Below the pieces are notes generated by a model that was not told the DNA's origin, ran no database searches, and saw only the letters and a list, made by a program, of their open reading frames with translations. DNA of 64,000 nucleotides from contig JAZHRO010000002.1 in NCBI GenBank assembly GCA_037157565.1, positions 40,754,501 through 40,818,500 of the forward strand, written 5' to 3'. Source of the DNA: Thalassia testudinum. Taxonomy: Eukaryota; Streptophyta; Magnoliopsida; Alismatales; Hydrocharitaceae. Below, piece after piece: positions 11,659 through 23,573 of the stretch (its first letter is position 1; each line of letters begins with the position of its first letter). Position numbers and translations under genes: made by a program.

Positions 11659-14307
11659 TGATGGTAACACCATCATGAGCCATAACTAATTTTAATTAGG
11701 CATAATCAAATGAGAAATGGTCCTACATAATCGCCTAAGAGTAATAAATCCACTCAGATCCATTTTGAGAAGAAAACATTAAATTAGGATTAATTTTGCA
11801 GTTTTAACATCACATCATGAATGCATAGTAACCACAAGGTTTGCCAAGGGTTAATCTAAGGTCAAATGAGCATTAAAGTCTAATAAGTGGGTCCACAGAG
11901 ACAGAAACAGGGTTTCACGTATTTCGAGAACCAATACAGCATCCAAAACCCTAATTTCAGACCCACTTGAATTGAAGAGATTATGGTTAAGATAAGATTC
12001 ATATAAACATCCTAAAATTTATATAAAAATATTCCTTGAATTTTGATATCCTTGGTTTGACCATTTGAACCTATTTTGACCTTGAACAGAGTCTAAGATG
12101 AAATTCTACCCTAATTTGGGTTTCACTGCAAATTGCCTAGTCAAACTTAGTTAAAACTCAAATCTGACTTCACCACTAGATTTCTTGGGTCCAAATTAGG
12201 TTTGTAAGAAAATTTGGGCCCAATCAGAGTCCATCTTGACCTAGTTTGCAATTTAGCTCTTCAAACTCTATTTCATACATTTAGCCCCTCAACTTTCAAA
12301 ATATTTACAATCAGGTCCCTAACTTTATCATCATTTTTTCAAAGAGGTCCCTTCCACCATTAGTGTGAACGGAGCTCCTCCGTCGAAATTCGAGCAAGGT
12401 TTTCTCGCTCAATTCTCAACCAAATCCTCTTAAAATTGAAAAGGAGAATCTTTAAGAAATCCTCTATCGATTGGACCAAGTCTTGGATGTTGATTCGCTC
12501 TACAATCCTCATGCGAATGCTCACAATCTCAGGGATCCTTTTTCCTAAGTTTGTGAATTCACCAAGTCTCCTACCTTGCTTGGAACACCTTCTGAGGCCT
12601 TTAAATAGGTCCCTCTTGAGAAATCGAGCTCCTTAGTTGAGTTTAATCCTAGAAACCTCCAGTTCTTCCCTTCTCCGACCGCCCTCCAGTGACTCTCCCC
12701 AACAACTTCTTTAGGCCAGCCAAATTGGCTTGGCCTCGACCTTACTCTCCTTCCTCTGCCTCTCACCGACCAAAGCAGAGGTCATCTATCCCTTCGTCGT
12801 TGCCGCTTCCCCTCAACGGAGTAATCTTCGTCTCTAGCGTTGACCAATCATAGCTGAGGCCAATTCCTACATCTTTCGTCTCTTAGACTAGGCCAAACTC
12901 TTCCTCTCCTTCTTTAGGCTAGAACCACTCCTTCCCCACTTCAAATCGAATGCCATAATGCCCTCTCCCCCTCCATCTTCTCCAATGCCGGCCAAGCCTT
13001 CGGCGAGGCCATGCCACCGCCACAGACTACCAAACCACTCGCTACCGCCACCAAGAGCTTCGCCACATCACCACCTTCAAAAGCCCTCTATCAATTTCAT
13101 TTTTCGTCCACCACAACACTCCGACAACCAACCCACCCTCCGTTCACCCTCTTTGACTCCGTCTGACCATCACACGCATGCTCATCACCCATAACCATCA
13201 CCATTGCACTCTACACAACTCGACGAAGCTCCTAAACACTTTTAATTGGGTCGTAAGGCCGTGTTTTGGCTTTCAGGGTTTTGTCGGAGCATCATCACTA
13301 CCTTCGTCTTCCTCGATGCCGACTGCCCTTCTTCGGCCAGCATTCAACCTGTTGCCACACTCAATCAAAGTGGCCTCACCTCTTGCAGGTGTTTGCATCC
13401 CCAATTGAGACACAGCAGCAGCGCCAGCAGCCAATTGCGAGGAGAAGAGTACCCGCAACTACACATGAAAGGAGCGAGGATAGTCCCACCTCGTGAATGA
13501 AGAAGCTGTTAACACTGCATATAAGTGATTTGTACTTAGGGCTTATTGCCCATGAACACAGGGGGTTGGGTCCCCTCACGCTTACCTGCACGCGCTCACC
13601 CATGCACACCTACACACAGGCTTAGACCTGACCCATATACCAAATTAGCCCTGATCCCGATTCTGGAAGAAAGAGAAACAAAAGCTGAAGAGGAAAGGGG
13701 AGGGTTTTGCTTCAGGATTTATGTCTTGTTGCCTCGAGATTCGTGCATGCTTGCTCTATACTCAGCATTTTTGAGGTCTCTGCTGAGGCTTGGTGCTTTG
13801 ATGCTCTATGCTAAGGCCTTATGCTCCCAAGACTTAAGGCGTCTGAGCCTTATATCCGACATCTAAATTAGTCTGATTACTGTGACATTATTTGAGTTGA
13901 TACTTGATATCTGATTTGGCGTGGCTATCTAGAGATTAGTAGTTCAAGACCATTGTTGAGATATTTGACTAAGTTTATATGCTTTGATATGTGCTTAACT
14001 TGAGGGATTAGTTGATGATCTAAATCATCACTTTTTGATAATTCTTCCTATTCTTTTTATTCTATCATTTCCTGAGACATAATTTGGGCTATTATCGAAT
14101 AAATTCTAATTATTGATTTTTATTGCATATTTGTATTATTATGCTCATTATTTCTAATTGTGATTAGTGTTGTGAATTCCATATTTGCTCCATGTGAACG
14201 GCCTCGGACTCCAACTAAGATTTCGAGTTTCTAAATTTAAGTGTTGTGTGATTTAGGGAGTGTACTACGATGACCATTTCATAAATTTCCTCATTCGCAC
14301 CCCAACG
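11659..14307 (+). repeat. Solo LTR, Athila-like family B, TSD GTGGG
   Basis: It starts TGATGGTAACACCATCA and ends CCCCAACG (CA changed to CG). GTGGG is found at 11654-11658 and 14308-14312. Internal order matches the copies at 15198 and 55395: 'cataactaa' near the start, an AT-rich part with 'aggtccctaactttatc', a CT-rich leader part, then 'agtcccac' and 'ggcttattgcc' near 13500. No polypurine tract precedes it and no primer site follows, so it is a solo LTR. Short ORFs inside are not genes. Confidence 0.88.
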
Positions 14308-14312
14308 GTGGG

Positions 14313-15192
14313 TGTGTGGCATCTGTGGGCCTGCAATGGGCCTGAGACTGTGCATGCGTTAAATGGCTAATAATCCACCTAATCTAAACTAGGCTTAGGC
14401 TTAGTACGGTCTGATCTCACCCATATTGGGTGCTACGTATCCTCAAAAAGCCCAAGCCGCCCATTAACAAATTTTTGGGTGAGAGTTAAACATGGGTTTG
14501 AGTTGGAAATTAGAATGCACATTAAAGAGAGATAAAGAACTGAAGAGTTAAGAAATAAAGAAGAAGAGAGAGAGATGAGAGAAGAAAGAGATATGAACTG
14601 AGAGAGAGACTTAAGTGAAGAAATTAAGAAAGAAGAATAAAGAGTTTGAGAGAGAGATTAAATGAAATGAGAGGAATGAAGAAGAAATAATGAAGAGAAG
14701 GAAATAGATGTCTGATGTTATAAGTGGAAGTCTAATTTTTATCTTTAAGTTTTCTGATTTTCTTAAAAGACGTCTGATGGAGAAAAGAGAAGGCTGAGAG
14801 TTGAGAAGAGAGAGTGTTTGAGTTCTATTTTGTTATAAAAGGCATTTTATATTCATTGTAATTTGTTCTATGCCATAACTATTGTAATAAACATTTCTCT
14901 ACTCCTGTCATTCATTTAAAATCTTTTATGTACACTTGTTTCTTATTAATGGAATAGTTGCTTAATTTTACATTCAATTTTATATGCAATTATTCATCTA
15001 CTTAACATATTCTACAATTAAAAAAAGTAATTAGTTATTCATTAACTTAATAATTGAAATGGTGAACTAAAATTACAATTATGCCTCCCAGTGAATGACC
15101 TGTGCTCAACTAGTTAAAGAAAATTAAATCTAAAATGTTATGTTAGCTTGACCCTATACCACAATCAACGACAACGATTTAATTGATTCAAT
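14313..15192 (+). repeat. Fragment of another LTR (tentative), with TATA box
   Basis: It contains GA-rich runs (14530-14700), a single AGACGTCT palindrome (14768), a TATA-like TTATAAAAGG at 14833-14842, and near 15085 a 'gcctcccagtgaatgacc' segment like the U5 end of element A and of the solo LTR at 463. It probably belongs to one LTR together with 17816-17886, which ends GACCAACA, the two parts being separated by the solo LTR at 15198. The upstream end was not identified. Confidence 0.45.
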
Positions 15193-15197
15193 TTAAC

Positions 15198-17810
15198 TGA
15201 TGGGAATACCAGCATGAGTCATAACTAACTCAATTTAGTTATTATCAAGGAATAAATGCTCCTACATATCTGCCAAAGAGCCATAATTCATTGCATAATC
15301 ATTCTGAGAGAGACAAGAAATCAGGATTAAAACTGTAATTTTACCATCATATCTTGAATGTAGTACAATCATGGGTTTTTCCAGGGGGTCATTAAGGGTC
15401 AAATAGTCTTAAATATCCAACAACTGGGTTAGAACAGACAGAAAAGGATTTTCGCATGTTTTGAGAATTAAATGACTTCTGAAACCCTAAAAATAGATCC
15501 GCTCAATTAACTAAGGTTCTGGTCAAGATAAAATTCACCTAAACCCTCTAAAATTCATATAAAAATATTCTCTAGGGTTTGGTACATTCAATTTGGCCAT
15601 CAGAACCCGTCTTGACCCAAAACAGAGTCTCAGATTAATATTTGCCCTAATTTAGGTTTTTGCATAAATTACCTAGTCAAACTAGGTCAAAGCCAAAATC
15701 CAACTTTACCATTGGATTCCTTAGGTCAAAATTAGGTTTATACCAAAATTTGGGTCTAATCTGAGACTGTCTTGACCTAGTTTGCGATTTGATCCTATCT
15801 GATCACACATATGCCCTTAACTTTTAAAATTCTTACAAAAGGCCCCTAACTTTATCATCATTTTGACAAATAGGTCCCTACCACCATGAATCATATTCCT
15901 ACAAACTCCGATGACCTAAATTTGGCAAGTTCTCTTGATTCCTTGACGAATCCCTCTCAGATTTGAAAGGGAAGTTCGTCAAGGAATTCCCTTCCTTTTG
16001 AGCCAATTCCTAAGCTCTCAAACCTTCCCAATCTCTCATGCAAACGGATGAGAGATTAGGGTATCCTAGAATTCCTATCTCCAACGAAGCTTTCCAAGTT
16101 TCCCAAACTCCCTTCAAAGGCCTACAAAAGGGCCTCCAGATCATACCAAACTTCTCAAGCTCGATTTCGACTGGACCTACCCTAAATTCTTCCATCCTAA
16201 CCCGACTGAAAGGCTCCTCGAGCTCCGATGACTCTCCCTGCCTCTCCTCGTCGTCTGACCACAATATCGGCGACAGATACTCCTTCCTCATCTTCCTTCG
16301 CATCGCGCAATACCGACCGACGTCCCTATCTCCATCCTCGTCGTCATCACCCCACCTGAGCCATCTTCGACTCCGACGCCGGCCATACCGCAACTGGCGC
16401 CAACTATAATCCTCATCATCCACTACCTATCTCTATCGACTCCTCAGCTTCTCCACTTCATGACAGCACCTCCGACACTCTGCTTCGACCTCCGCATCAA
16501 CCTCTGTGACTCCGTCTTCCATCTTGCCGGCATACCACCGGCGAGCACTAGCGGCCACCACAGACCACCTACGTCGCCGCTTCCACACTCCTCACCATTG
16601 CCTTGACTCAGAGACTAAAACCCCTCAAGTAATTGAGGAAATTAGCCTCTCTAACACCTCACCGAACACCACCACGGTCGTAGCTTCACCTCGACTTCGC
16701 CCTGCACCCACACGCACTCTCACCCCACGCTACCACCATCATTGCACTCCATGACATCCAACGAAGGTTCTGAATTGTTTTGACTTGGCCGCAAGGCCGT
16801 ATTCTTGTTTTCTAGTGTCCTCATCGAAGCTTCGCCACTTCTGCCATCACCACCACGTTCTTCGAGCTTCAGATCACATAGGCGTCTGGTGTTACCTCCA
16901 GGTGCCACGGATGAGGCCCAGGAGCTACTCCAGGTCTCCAATTACCATTGAGGGAATTTTCTTCAATGCCAATTCGATGCATCTTCACAGCAGCTCCCTC
17001 GATTGGGAGAGCATCACAGCAGCAGCCCACGTGAAGAGAAAGGGGACTGACATAGTCCCACATCGTTAACAGCAGAAGCGGCGCAGTGATATAAGTTGTT
17101 TTTGTGTTTTGGGCTTATTGCCTCAGAACACGGGGTGAGGTCCCATTAGCCTCACTCGATCCGACTCGGCTAAGCTCTCACTCCTCGCTCACCACCCACT
17201 GCAGATGAAACTGGACCCGGGTACGCACTTGACCCGATACTCGATTACCCGTTACTGTGGAAGGCTCTAGGAGAGTGGAACCCAGAGAGAGAAAGAGAGA
17301 GAGTGCACGGGGACATGGAGGGTTTTTGCTCTCACTGGTACCTGTGCGACCCTTAGTCGCAGAAAGAAGCAGAGAAAGAAAGGAGAAGAGAAGGAGAGCA
17401 ACAAAAAGAAGCAGAGAAAGAAAGGAGAAGAAAGAAGAAGAGTCTACAGAAGAAGAGAAGAAGAAAAGCGTTGTAGAATCAAACGTTTAAGACATCTGAT
17501 CCTACCATCAGACGTCTGATTTAAGCTTCTTAACTTGATTGATACTGTTGAGATATTTGTTATTATTGTGAAGTGTAATTAGTGATTCAAATCACCATTT
17601 TACCCTAATCTTTTTGCTTCATTAAACATTTGCTTTATCATATATATCATTCTCACTTAGATTTATTGCAATCTTGAGTGTTAATTGTTACTTGCTCCTT
17701 ACATTCGACCTCGGACTCCAAATTCGAGTATAAATTGTATTTGTTTTTCGCGCTGATTCGACCTATACCGCAACGCATTGATTTTAAAACCTGTTTCAGA
17801 GCGTCAAACA
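15198..17810 (+). repeat. Solo LTR, Athila-like family B, perfect TSD TTAAC
   Basis: It begins TGATGGGAATACCAGCATGA and ends GCGTCAAACA. TTAAC flanks it exactly at 15193-15197 and 17811-17815. It aligns along its length with the copies at 11659 and 55395. GA-rich repeats fill 17270-17470 and one AGACGTCT palindrome lies near 17510. Confidence 0.9.
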
Positions 17811-17886
17811 TTAACCTAAGTCATTTCTTTACGCAATTAATTAAGCATGATAACCTTAATTAAATATGTTGACAACTTGACCAACA

Positions 17887-18981
17887 GGGTCTCAGTTGGC
17901 AAATTTCTGGGGTTCTTGGTCTCCAATAGAGGAATTGAAGCCAACCCAGACAAGATCTAGGCAATCATAGACCTTCAACCACCAAGCATGCTGAAAGAGA
18001 TGCAGTCACTGGTTGGCAAAATCACTTCTTTAAGCCAATTCTTGTCTCGATCCTCTGACAAGTGCCTCCCCTTCTTCGAGTGTATCTAGAAGGGTAATGG
18101 TTATACTACCACCCACTATACTCCTCACTGCTAAAAGGCCCTACAGGACGTCAAAGAGGCACTCCGGAGTCCCCATGTCCTAATGTCTCTTAAGCCCAAG
18201 GAAGCTCTTTCTTTGTATTTGGCATCGTCTCTAACAGCGGTCAACGCCATCTTAGTCGACGAGCGAGAAGGAGCATAATAGCTGATATACTTCATTGGCA
18301 AAACCAATCAAGGTGCAAAAGCTAGGTATACTGTGATCGAGAGGCTTGGGCTAGCCCTGGTGACCACCACCAGAAAACTACGCACATATTTCCATGTCCA
18401 TACTATAGTCGTTCTGTCTGACTACCCCCTGTGGCGAATGTTACATAAGCCCATAGGGTCAGCATGACAAATAAAATGGGCTATGGAATTGACTAAATTC
18501 GATTTTCAGTACCAATCGAGGAAGGCAATCGAGGGGCAAGTCTTGGCAAACTTTGTGGCAGAATTCACAAACTCGGATTTCTCTTTCACTCTGCCCAAGA
18601 AGATATATGTGGACGGCTCGTCGATGACAGCCAAATCTGGAGCTGGCATAGCCTTGATCGTCCCAATAGACGCTACTTGTAAGTACACCATCAAATTGAT
18701 TTTTCCAGCATCCAATAACCAGGCATAGTATGAAGCCATGCTAGCCGACATCTGGGTGGCTAAATCAAAAGGTGTCTCCTCACTCGAAGTCTACACGGAT
18801 TCCCAGCTGGTCTCCAATCAGGTCAATGGCTAGTACCAAGCTAGGGACCCAAACATGATTTTGTACGCCGACAAAGGTCAGGGAGGAGTTATTCAACTTC
18901 AGAATCTTCTCAATTAAGCGGATACCTCGATCCGACAATCCCCTGGCAGACGCCTTGTCCCGCTTGTCTTGGGCAATCCCT
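17887..18981 (+). pseudogene. Tat-lineage Ty3/gypsy pol: end of RT, RNase H and second RNase H
   Basis: Translation gives the end of reverse transcriptase ('GKFLGFLVS', then 'RGIEANPDKI'). A first RNase H follows, then the Tat-type linker ('IKWAMELTKFDFQYQSR'), then a second plant-type RNase H with its Asp motifs YVDGSS and VYTDSQLV. The dual RNase H is the mark of the Tat (Ogre/Retand) lineage. There are several in-frame stops, mostly TAG or TGA. The left part of RT, gag and the 5' LTR are missing. The right end (ADALSRLSWAI) runs straight into the LTR of element A. The pol gene resumes at 34195 in the same frame. Confidence 0.85.
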
Positions 18982-20486
18982 TGATTGTGCAGTAATCAGA
19001 GGCCCTAATTCGCCTAAATTAAGGTAGAACCTAGCTTAACATGGGCATTTTGCATGCATACACATCATACTTTGCATCTTAGATGATTTATATGTTTTAT
19101 ACATAATAATGTGCTATTTAAGAGGTATTAATAATTGCAGGTAATCCAGGGCTATAGATGACCGATCCAACCTTATGGATCTGTTTATAACGACTACGAG
19201 AGTCCAAAACTTCCAAGAGCGCATCAATCAGACTCCCGTAGCACTCTAGGGAGTCCGCAGAAGAAGCAAGAGCCAAGAGGAAAATTGAAGAATATCTGAA
19301 CCTTAGATGACAAATCCAACTGCATAGATGGATCTGGATCGATGTTCGCAGTCCAACGACTCAGAAATCAACTCAATCGGAGTCCTACATCATCAGATAC
19401 AAGGAAAAGAAGATGGATGGCCACGATGGTGCCATGTGGCACCATCGCAGTCGCCTCTCACCGTGCCTCAATCTGGAAAGGAGAACTGTGGACTATTGGA
19501 TCGTTATCCAACTACCACAATGCAGTCATGTTGCCCGCCTCCAGCTACCTTATCACGCACGGGCAACCATTGGATTCCCATCCAACGGCCGAGGGTGGCC
19601 ACACAGAAATTGGAAAGCGCAACAATCCGCACGGGTAGCGTAGCCGTGAGCGCACCTAACAAACCATGCGCAACATGGGATCGAAATGCAATTGGGAATC
19701 TAGTGCCCACAGACGAAATTCCACCGTCGGATCTTCATCGGGCGGATCGGCAGCGAACGCGTGGTAGGTGTAGAAGCATTGGTTGCAGACACACACAATG
19801 ACACGTGCCCTTAAGATTCAGCAGGTGCTGAGCACACTCTTTAAGCCGTCTGATCGAGATATCAGACGATTGAGGAGCGTTAGGACTTGAGGCGCGGTTA
19901 AGCGCTAAGCGGCAGACAGCGGGCGAAGCAACAGGCACTCCTGCGAGCTGAGCCGTCGTATTCGAATCCAAGGGCGCACAAAGCACCACGTGGAAGAATT
20001 AGAACAAACCGAGGATAAAAGAAGGATTTGGAAGGCTTAATCAGGGTCATTGATCTCCCGATCATCGGATCTGATTAATCTGAAGCCTTTGCACAGGATT
20101 AAGGGTCCAAATGCCTTTCACAAAAGATATAAAAAGAGGCCTAAGGGCCCCCTTTGAAAGGCATTCTCTTACTTTCTTCTTCCTTCTTCAACCCCTCTCT
20201 CTTCTTCTTCTTCCTGTCTTCTCTGCATCTGTCTCTGCACCTCCATCTGAAGCGTCCGTTGGGCCACCACGATGGATTGTTGCTACTTTTCCCAACCTCT
20301 TCAGAAGGCCACCACAAACTACTTGTGGCACCCTCGTTCTGTTACATAAGTAGTTTACGTTTATGTTAGAAGTTGTTTAGTTAGATGTATGCAATTCATG
20401 TTCAAACTCTTTGATTGATATATATACTGTGTCAATACTATTTAGTATTTATATTTGGAACAACGCATAAAATCAAAATTGCTTTC

Positions 20487-22202
20487 TGTTGGTGCTAGAG
20501 CACCACGATCGTTTGTTTTGATGATAACAAAACACGTGTCATTTAACATTTGCACTTGGAGTCTTAGATTTCAGGTCAAATTGCAAATGGAGACGTGATT
20601 AGACGGAGTTCGAGCTCGCATCCAGGATGGATTAGAGGAGCTTGATGGAGAACAGAGGAGATTCACGAGGAGCGATAGATTGAAGATGGAAGGATAAGAA
20701 GAATAGGATAGAATTCTGTTTATTTCTTTCATGTACTTTTTCTTTATTTTCTTGCTCTTTTTGTTCCTTAGAACATCATGTTAAAGAGCCTCAAAGTACC
20801 CTAATAGTAGTCCTAGGAACACCTGCACAACCTTAGGACACTTAAGTTTTCTATGGAGAACTTAGAAACCAATATAGGGTTCAAACAGCTTTTTCAGACG
20901 TCTAATTCAAAAATCAGACGTCTGATAATATGTTTTAAGACGTCTGATTGTTGATTTAGATGTCTGATAATATTTAGGCTGGACTTAGTTAGCTCCATCT
21001 GATGAAATCAGACGTCCAGACCTTAGTCCAGACATCTTAGAAGACGTCTGATGTTTTTGCTAGACGTCCAATTAGTGGACCGCTAGCTGGCTTCCCAAAC
21101 ACTAAAGCATAAGACCATTAGAGCCTTATCAGACGTCCTTAAGCCTTTCCAGACGTCTAATAAATGACCGTTTTGCCTCGGCTGACCCAAAAATCTCTTC
21201 TTAGAGATTTTCTAGCCGTTGCACTGTCTTGGAAATCCATTCCCTCAGAAAATTAGGTTCCAGACGTCCAGACATAGTGCCAGACGTCCTATATGTCGTC
21301 TGATGGACTTGCACTAGAACCCTGTTTAAATCTAATTTAAGTTAGGAAGAAAATCGCCTAAAATCAGACGTCTGACTTTGTTCCCAGAAGTCTTAAACTG
21401 GTTTCCCAAACGTCTGATGCAAGGATTAGACGTCAGATTACCCTGTCAGTGCAATGATTGTTCCTGATTTCGGCCTGAATCTCTTGGGCTTTGAGCCCAA
21501 CGGCTACGGAAGCTTTCCAAAGCCTTCCAAAGCCTTCCTAAGGCCTCTATAAATAGAGGAGAACCTCTTGCACACCAATACACACCTAGTAATACACTTT
21601 CACACCATTTTGTGTCTCTTGATCCTAAGAAGAAAAGCTCTTACTCTCCAAGCTCAAGTTCTTCATCTTGAGAGCATCAAGCCTTTGCGCACCCGCTCTC
21701 TCGCCGTAGTTCACGAGAGCGACATTGCGCTGTAGTGTAGCCTACACACCCACGTCATCGATTCGACGCACTTCCATCAAAGGGGAGTTTCTTAATTCCT
21801 ATAGAAGCTTAGGTTAAAAATTTCTTTGTTGGCTCTATAGGAGTATATCTGTTATTTTACTTTGTTATTTGGTTGGGTATTCACTTTGCAAATTCCCGTC
21901 TCCTTCATGGCGTAAAATCCTTCTCGTGAAGAGAAGGGGTTTGAGGTACGCTACCCTTGTATAAAGTAGCATGGTTGTAATTAAGGTTGAATCACCCTCG
22001 TTTAAGTGATTCTTTTAGTGGATTTGATCAACTTGGTTGATCGGAAAATCCTAACTTGAGAGGGTTAGGTGGTGGTTTTCACCCGGTTTGGGTTTCCACC
22101 TAAAAATAATTGTGCACATTGTGTGATTGAATTTTTTTTTGAGTTTGTTTATATTCTATTCCACAATTTATTATGTCACCCCCTTCTAGTAGGGCAACTA
22201 CA
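20487..22202 (+). repeat. Solo LTR, probably copia (SIRE-like), TSD CTTTC
   Basis: It starts TGTTGGTGCTAGAGCACC and ends GGGCAACTACA. CTTTC is duplicated at 20482-20486 and 22203-22207, and the interrupted element-A LTR reads on correctly after it. The TATA box is TATAAATA at 21548-21555. The end 'cacccccttctagt' resembles the end of SIRE/Maximus-type copia LTRs, which is the basis for the family guess. Two relatives lie on the minus strand at 36056 and 38067. An array of AGACGTCT palindromes (20895-21437) occupies the region upstream of the TATA box. Confidence 0.85.
20895..21437. repeat. Array of AGACGTCT palindromes upstream of the TATA box
   Basis: Roughly 16 exact or degenerate copies occur, many extended to TCAGACGTCTGA. 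The array lies wholly in the U3 part of the solo LTR, ending about 110 bp before the TATA box. Confidence 0.8.
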
Positions 22203-22322
22203 CTTTCTGCCTCCTTGTAATCGACTGTGACTCACCAAGTTCTGTTAATTTATTTGCTCGAAATGTATTTCGCGTTATACTACAATGTGCTAATTCTCTA
22301 CGCGACCTATGCCACGAACAAT

Positions 22323-22340
22323 TGGCGCTGTTGCCGAGGA
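22323..22340 (+). other. Primer binding site of element A, tRNA-Asp type
   Basis: TGGCGCTGTTGCCGAGGA lies two bases after the 5' LTR. It differs at two positions, both transitions, from the complement of the 3' end of plant tRNA-Asp (TGGCGCCGTTGCCGGGGA), the usual Athila primer. Confidence 0.8.
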
Positions 22341-23573
22341 GGCACAGTGACTTTTGATTTTATCTCTAATATAGTATTTCTATGTGCAGGTGCAACAACA
22401 TGAAGCAGTGAACAAAGCAAAGCGGACGCTGCGAAAATCAGGTGCACACATTTCTATTAGAAACTCGGCCAGAAGGTAAGTGTCATTTTAAAATTCAATA
22501 GCCGTGTTTCTGATGCTCCAAAAATTCTGAAATTTGGATTGGAACTAGATATTCAAATTATCTTCCTAAAGCCACCATTCCCAAAAGGAAATTCCTCCTG
22601 TGAAATTTTTAAAAATTCATGGAGTACATATTGGTCAGATTGCTTGAAAATAGAACTTTTATGAACTTTAGAAATCAATTCTGACTAACATACAAATCTG
22701 ATTTACTCACGATCTATGGAGTTTGAAATATAATTAAATTAGCTTTCAATATCATATTTTTACAAAATTTTGAAGCATATTTGATATAGTTTCCAAGAGA
22801 AAAACCAACATGGGGTCTAAATCCCAGATTTGACCCCTGGTTAAAATTCATAACTAATTGTTGGAAATAGTAAAATTTTTTTAAAAATACTCCTTGAAAA
22901 ACTTATTAAAAAAGGAATCTTCTTGCCAAGTTTCAAATCATTTGGATTCCATCTTATTTGAGAGTATACATTTAAATTGTGGTCTTCCATTTAAAAAAAA
23001 AACCTAAAAGTGATGAGCCAATAAGACCACATTGACTAACTTGGACTCCGACAAGCCCAAAAGTTAGTCGGTGAGGTGAGTCACCTTGTGGACCACCCAC
23101 CATCTACTAAATTAAAGAAACAGGTTAAAAATTCACAAAAATATATCAAATAACCTGTGTTTGACTTGAAACTACTGGATAGTTCCAACCTCTCTTACAA
23201 AACCTGGTGTCTAAGCCTGCAAGGTAGCATCAAACGACCGCGGCTGCGGGGTAACGGAATCGGAGGTGAAAGCCGAAGGAAGAACCTTTCTCGTAGTCCC
23301 CTCGTAACCAGACTGGCCGAGTTAGCCTGAGAGGCAGAAATTCCTTACAGTCGGCCTCTCGTCGAATTTTTAATAACACAAACTAAAGGACCACTCTGAT
23401 TAACAAGGCCTTAGCATTGTTTTGCTTGACTGCACCAACCCTTTGAGTTGGTGTATGTAAGAAAGAAGGTCATTAGGATTTAAACTTGTGGGACCTTGGG
23501 AACCAAACCCAAGGCTGCAAAGGCGATTTTCGCCCGACATCTCTTCTCAACCTTCTTCACTCGATTAACTAAG
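22341..23573 (+). other. Leader of element A between primer site and gag
   Basis: AT-rich and non-coding. The segment at about 23225-23345, with 'gaccgcggctgcggggtaac', has a counterpart in the leader of element C (about 47050-47165, opposite strand), so it is an element-specific leader rather than a gene. Confidence 0.65.

Larger units (their letters stand above)
18982..22320 (+). repeat. 5' LTR of element A (interrupted)
   Basis: It runs from TGATTGTGCAGTAATCA to GCCACGAACA and is split by the copia-like solo LTR at 20487-22202. TATAAAAA at 20128-20135 is followed by a CT-rich leader, marking the probable U3/R boundary. Short open frames within it are artefacts. Confidence 0.9.

Noticed and set aside
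19328..19801. 157-codon plus-strand frame
   Set aside because: It lies in the U3 of the element-A LTR. The matching region of the other LTR does not keep the frame.
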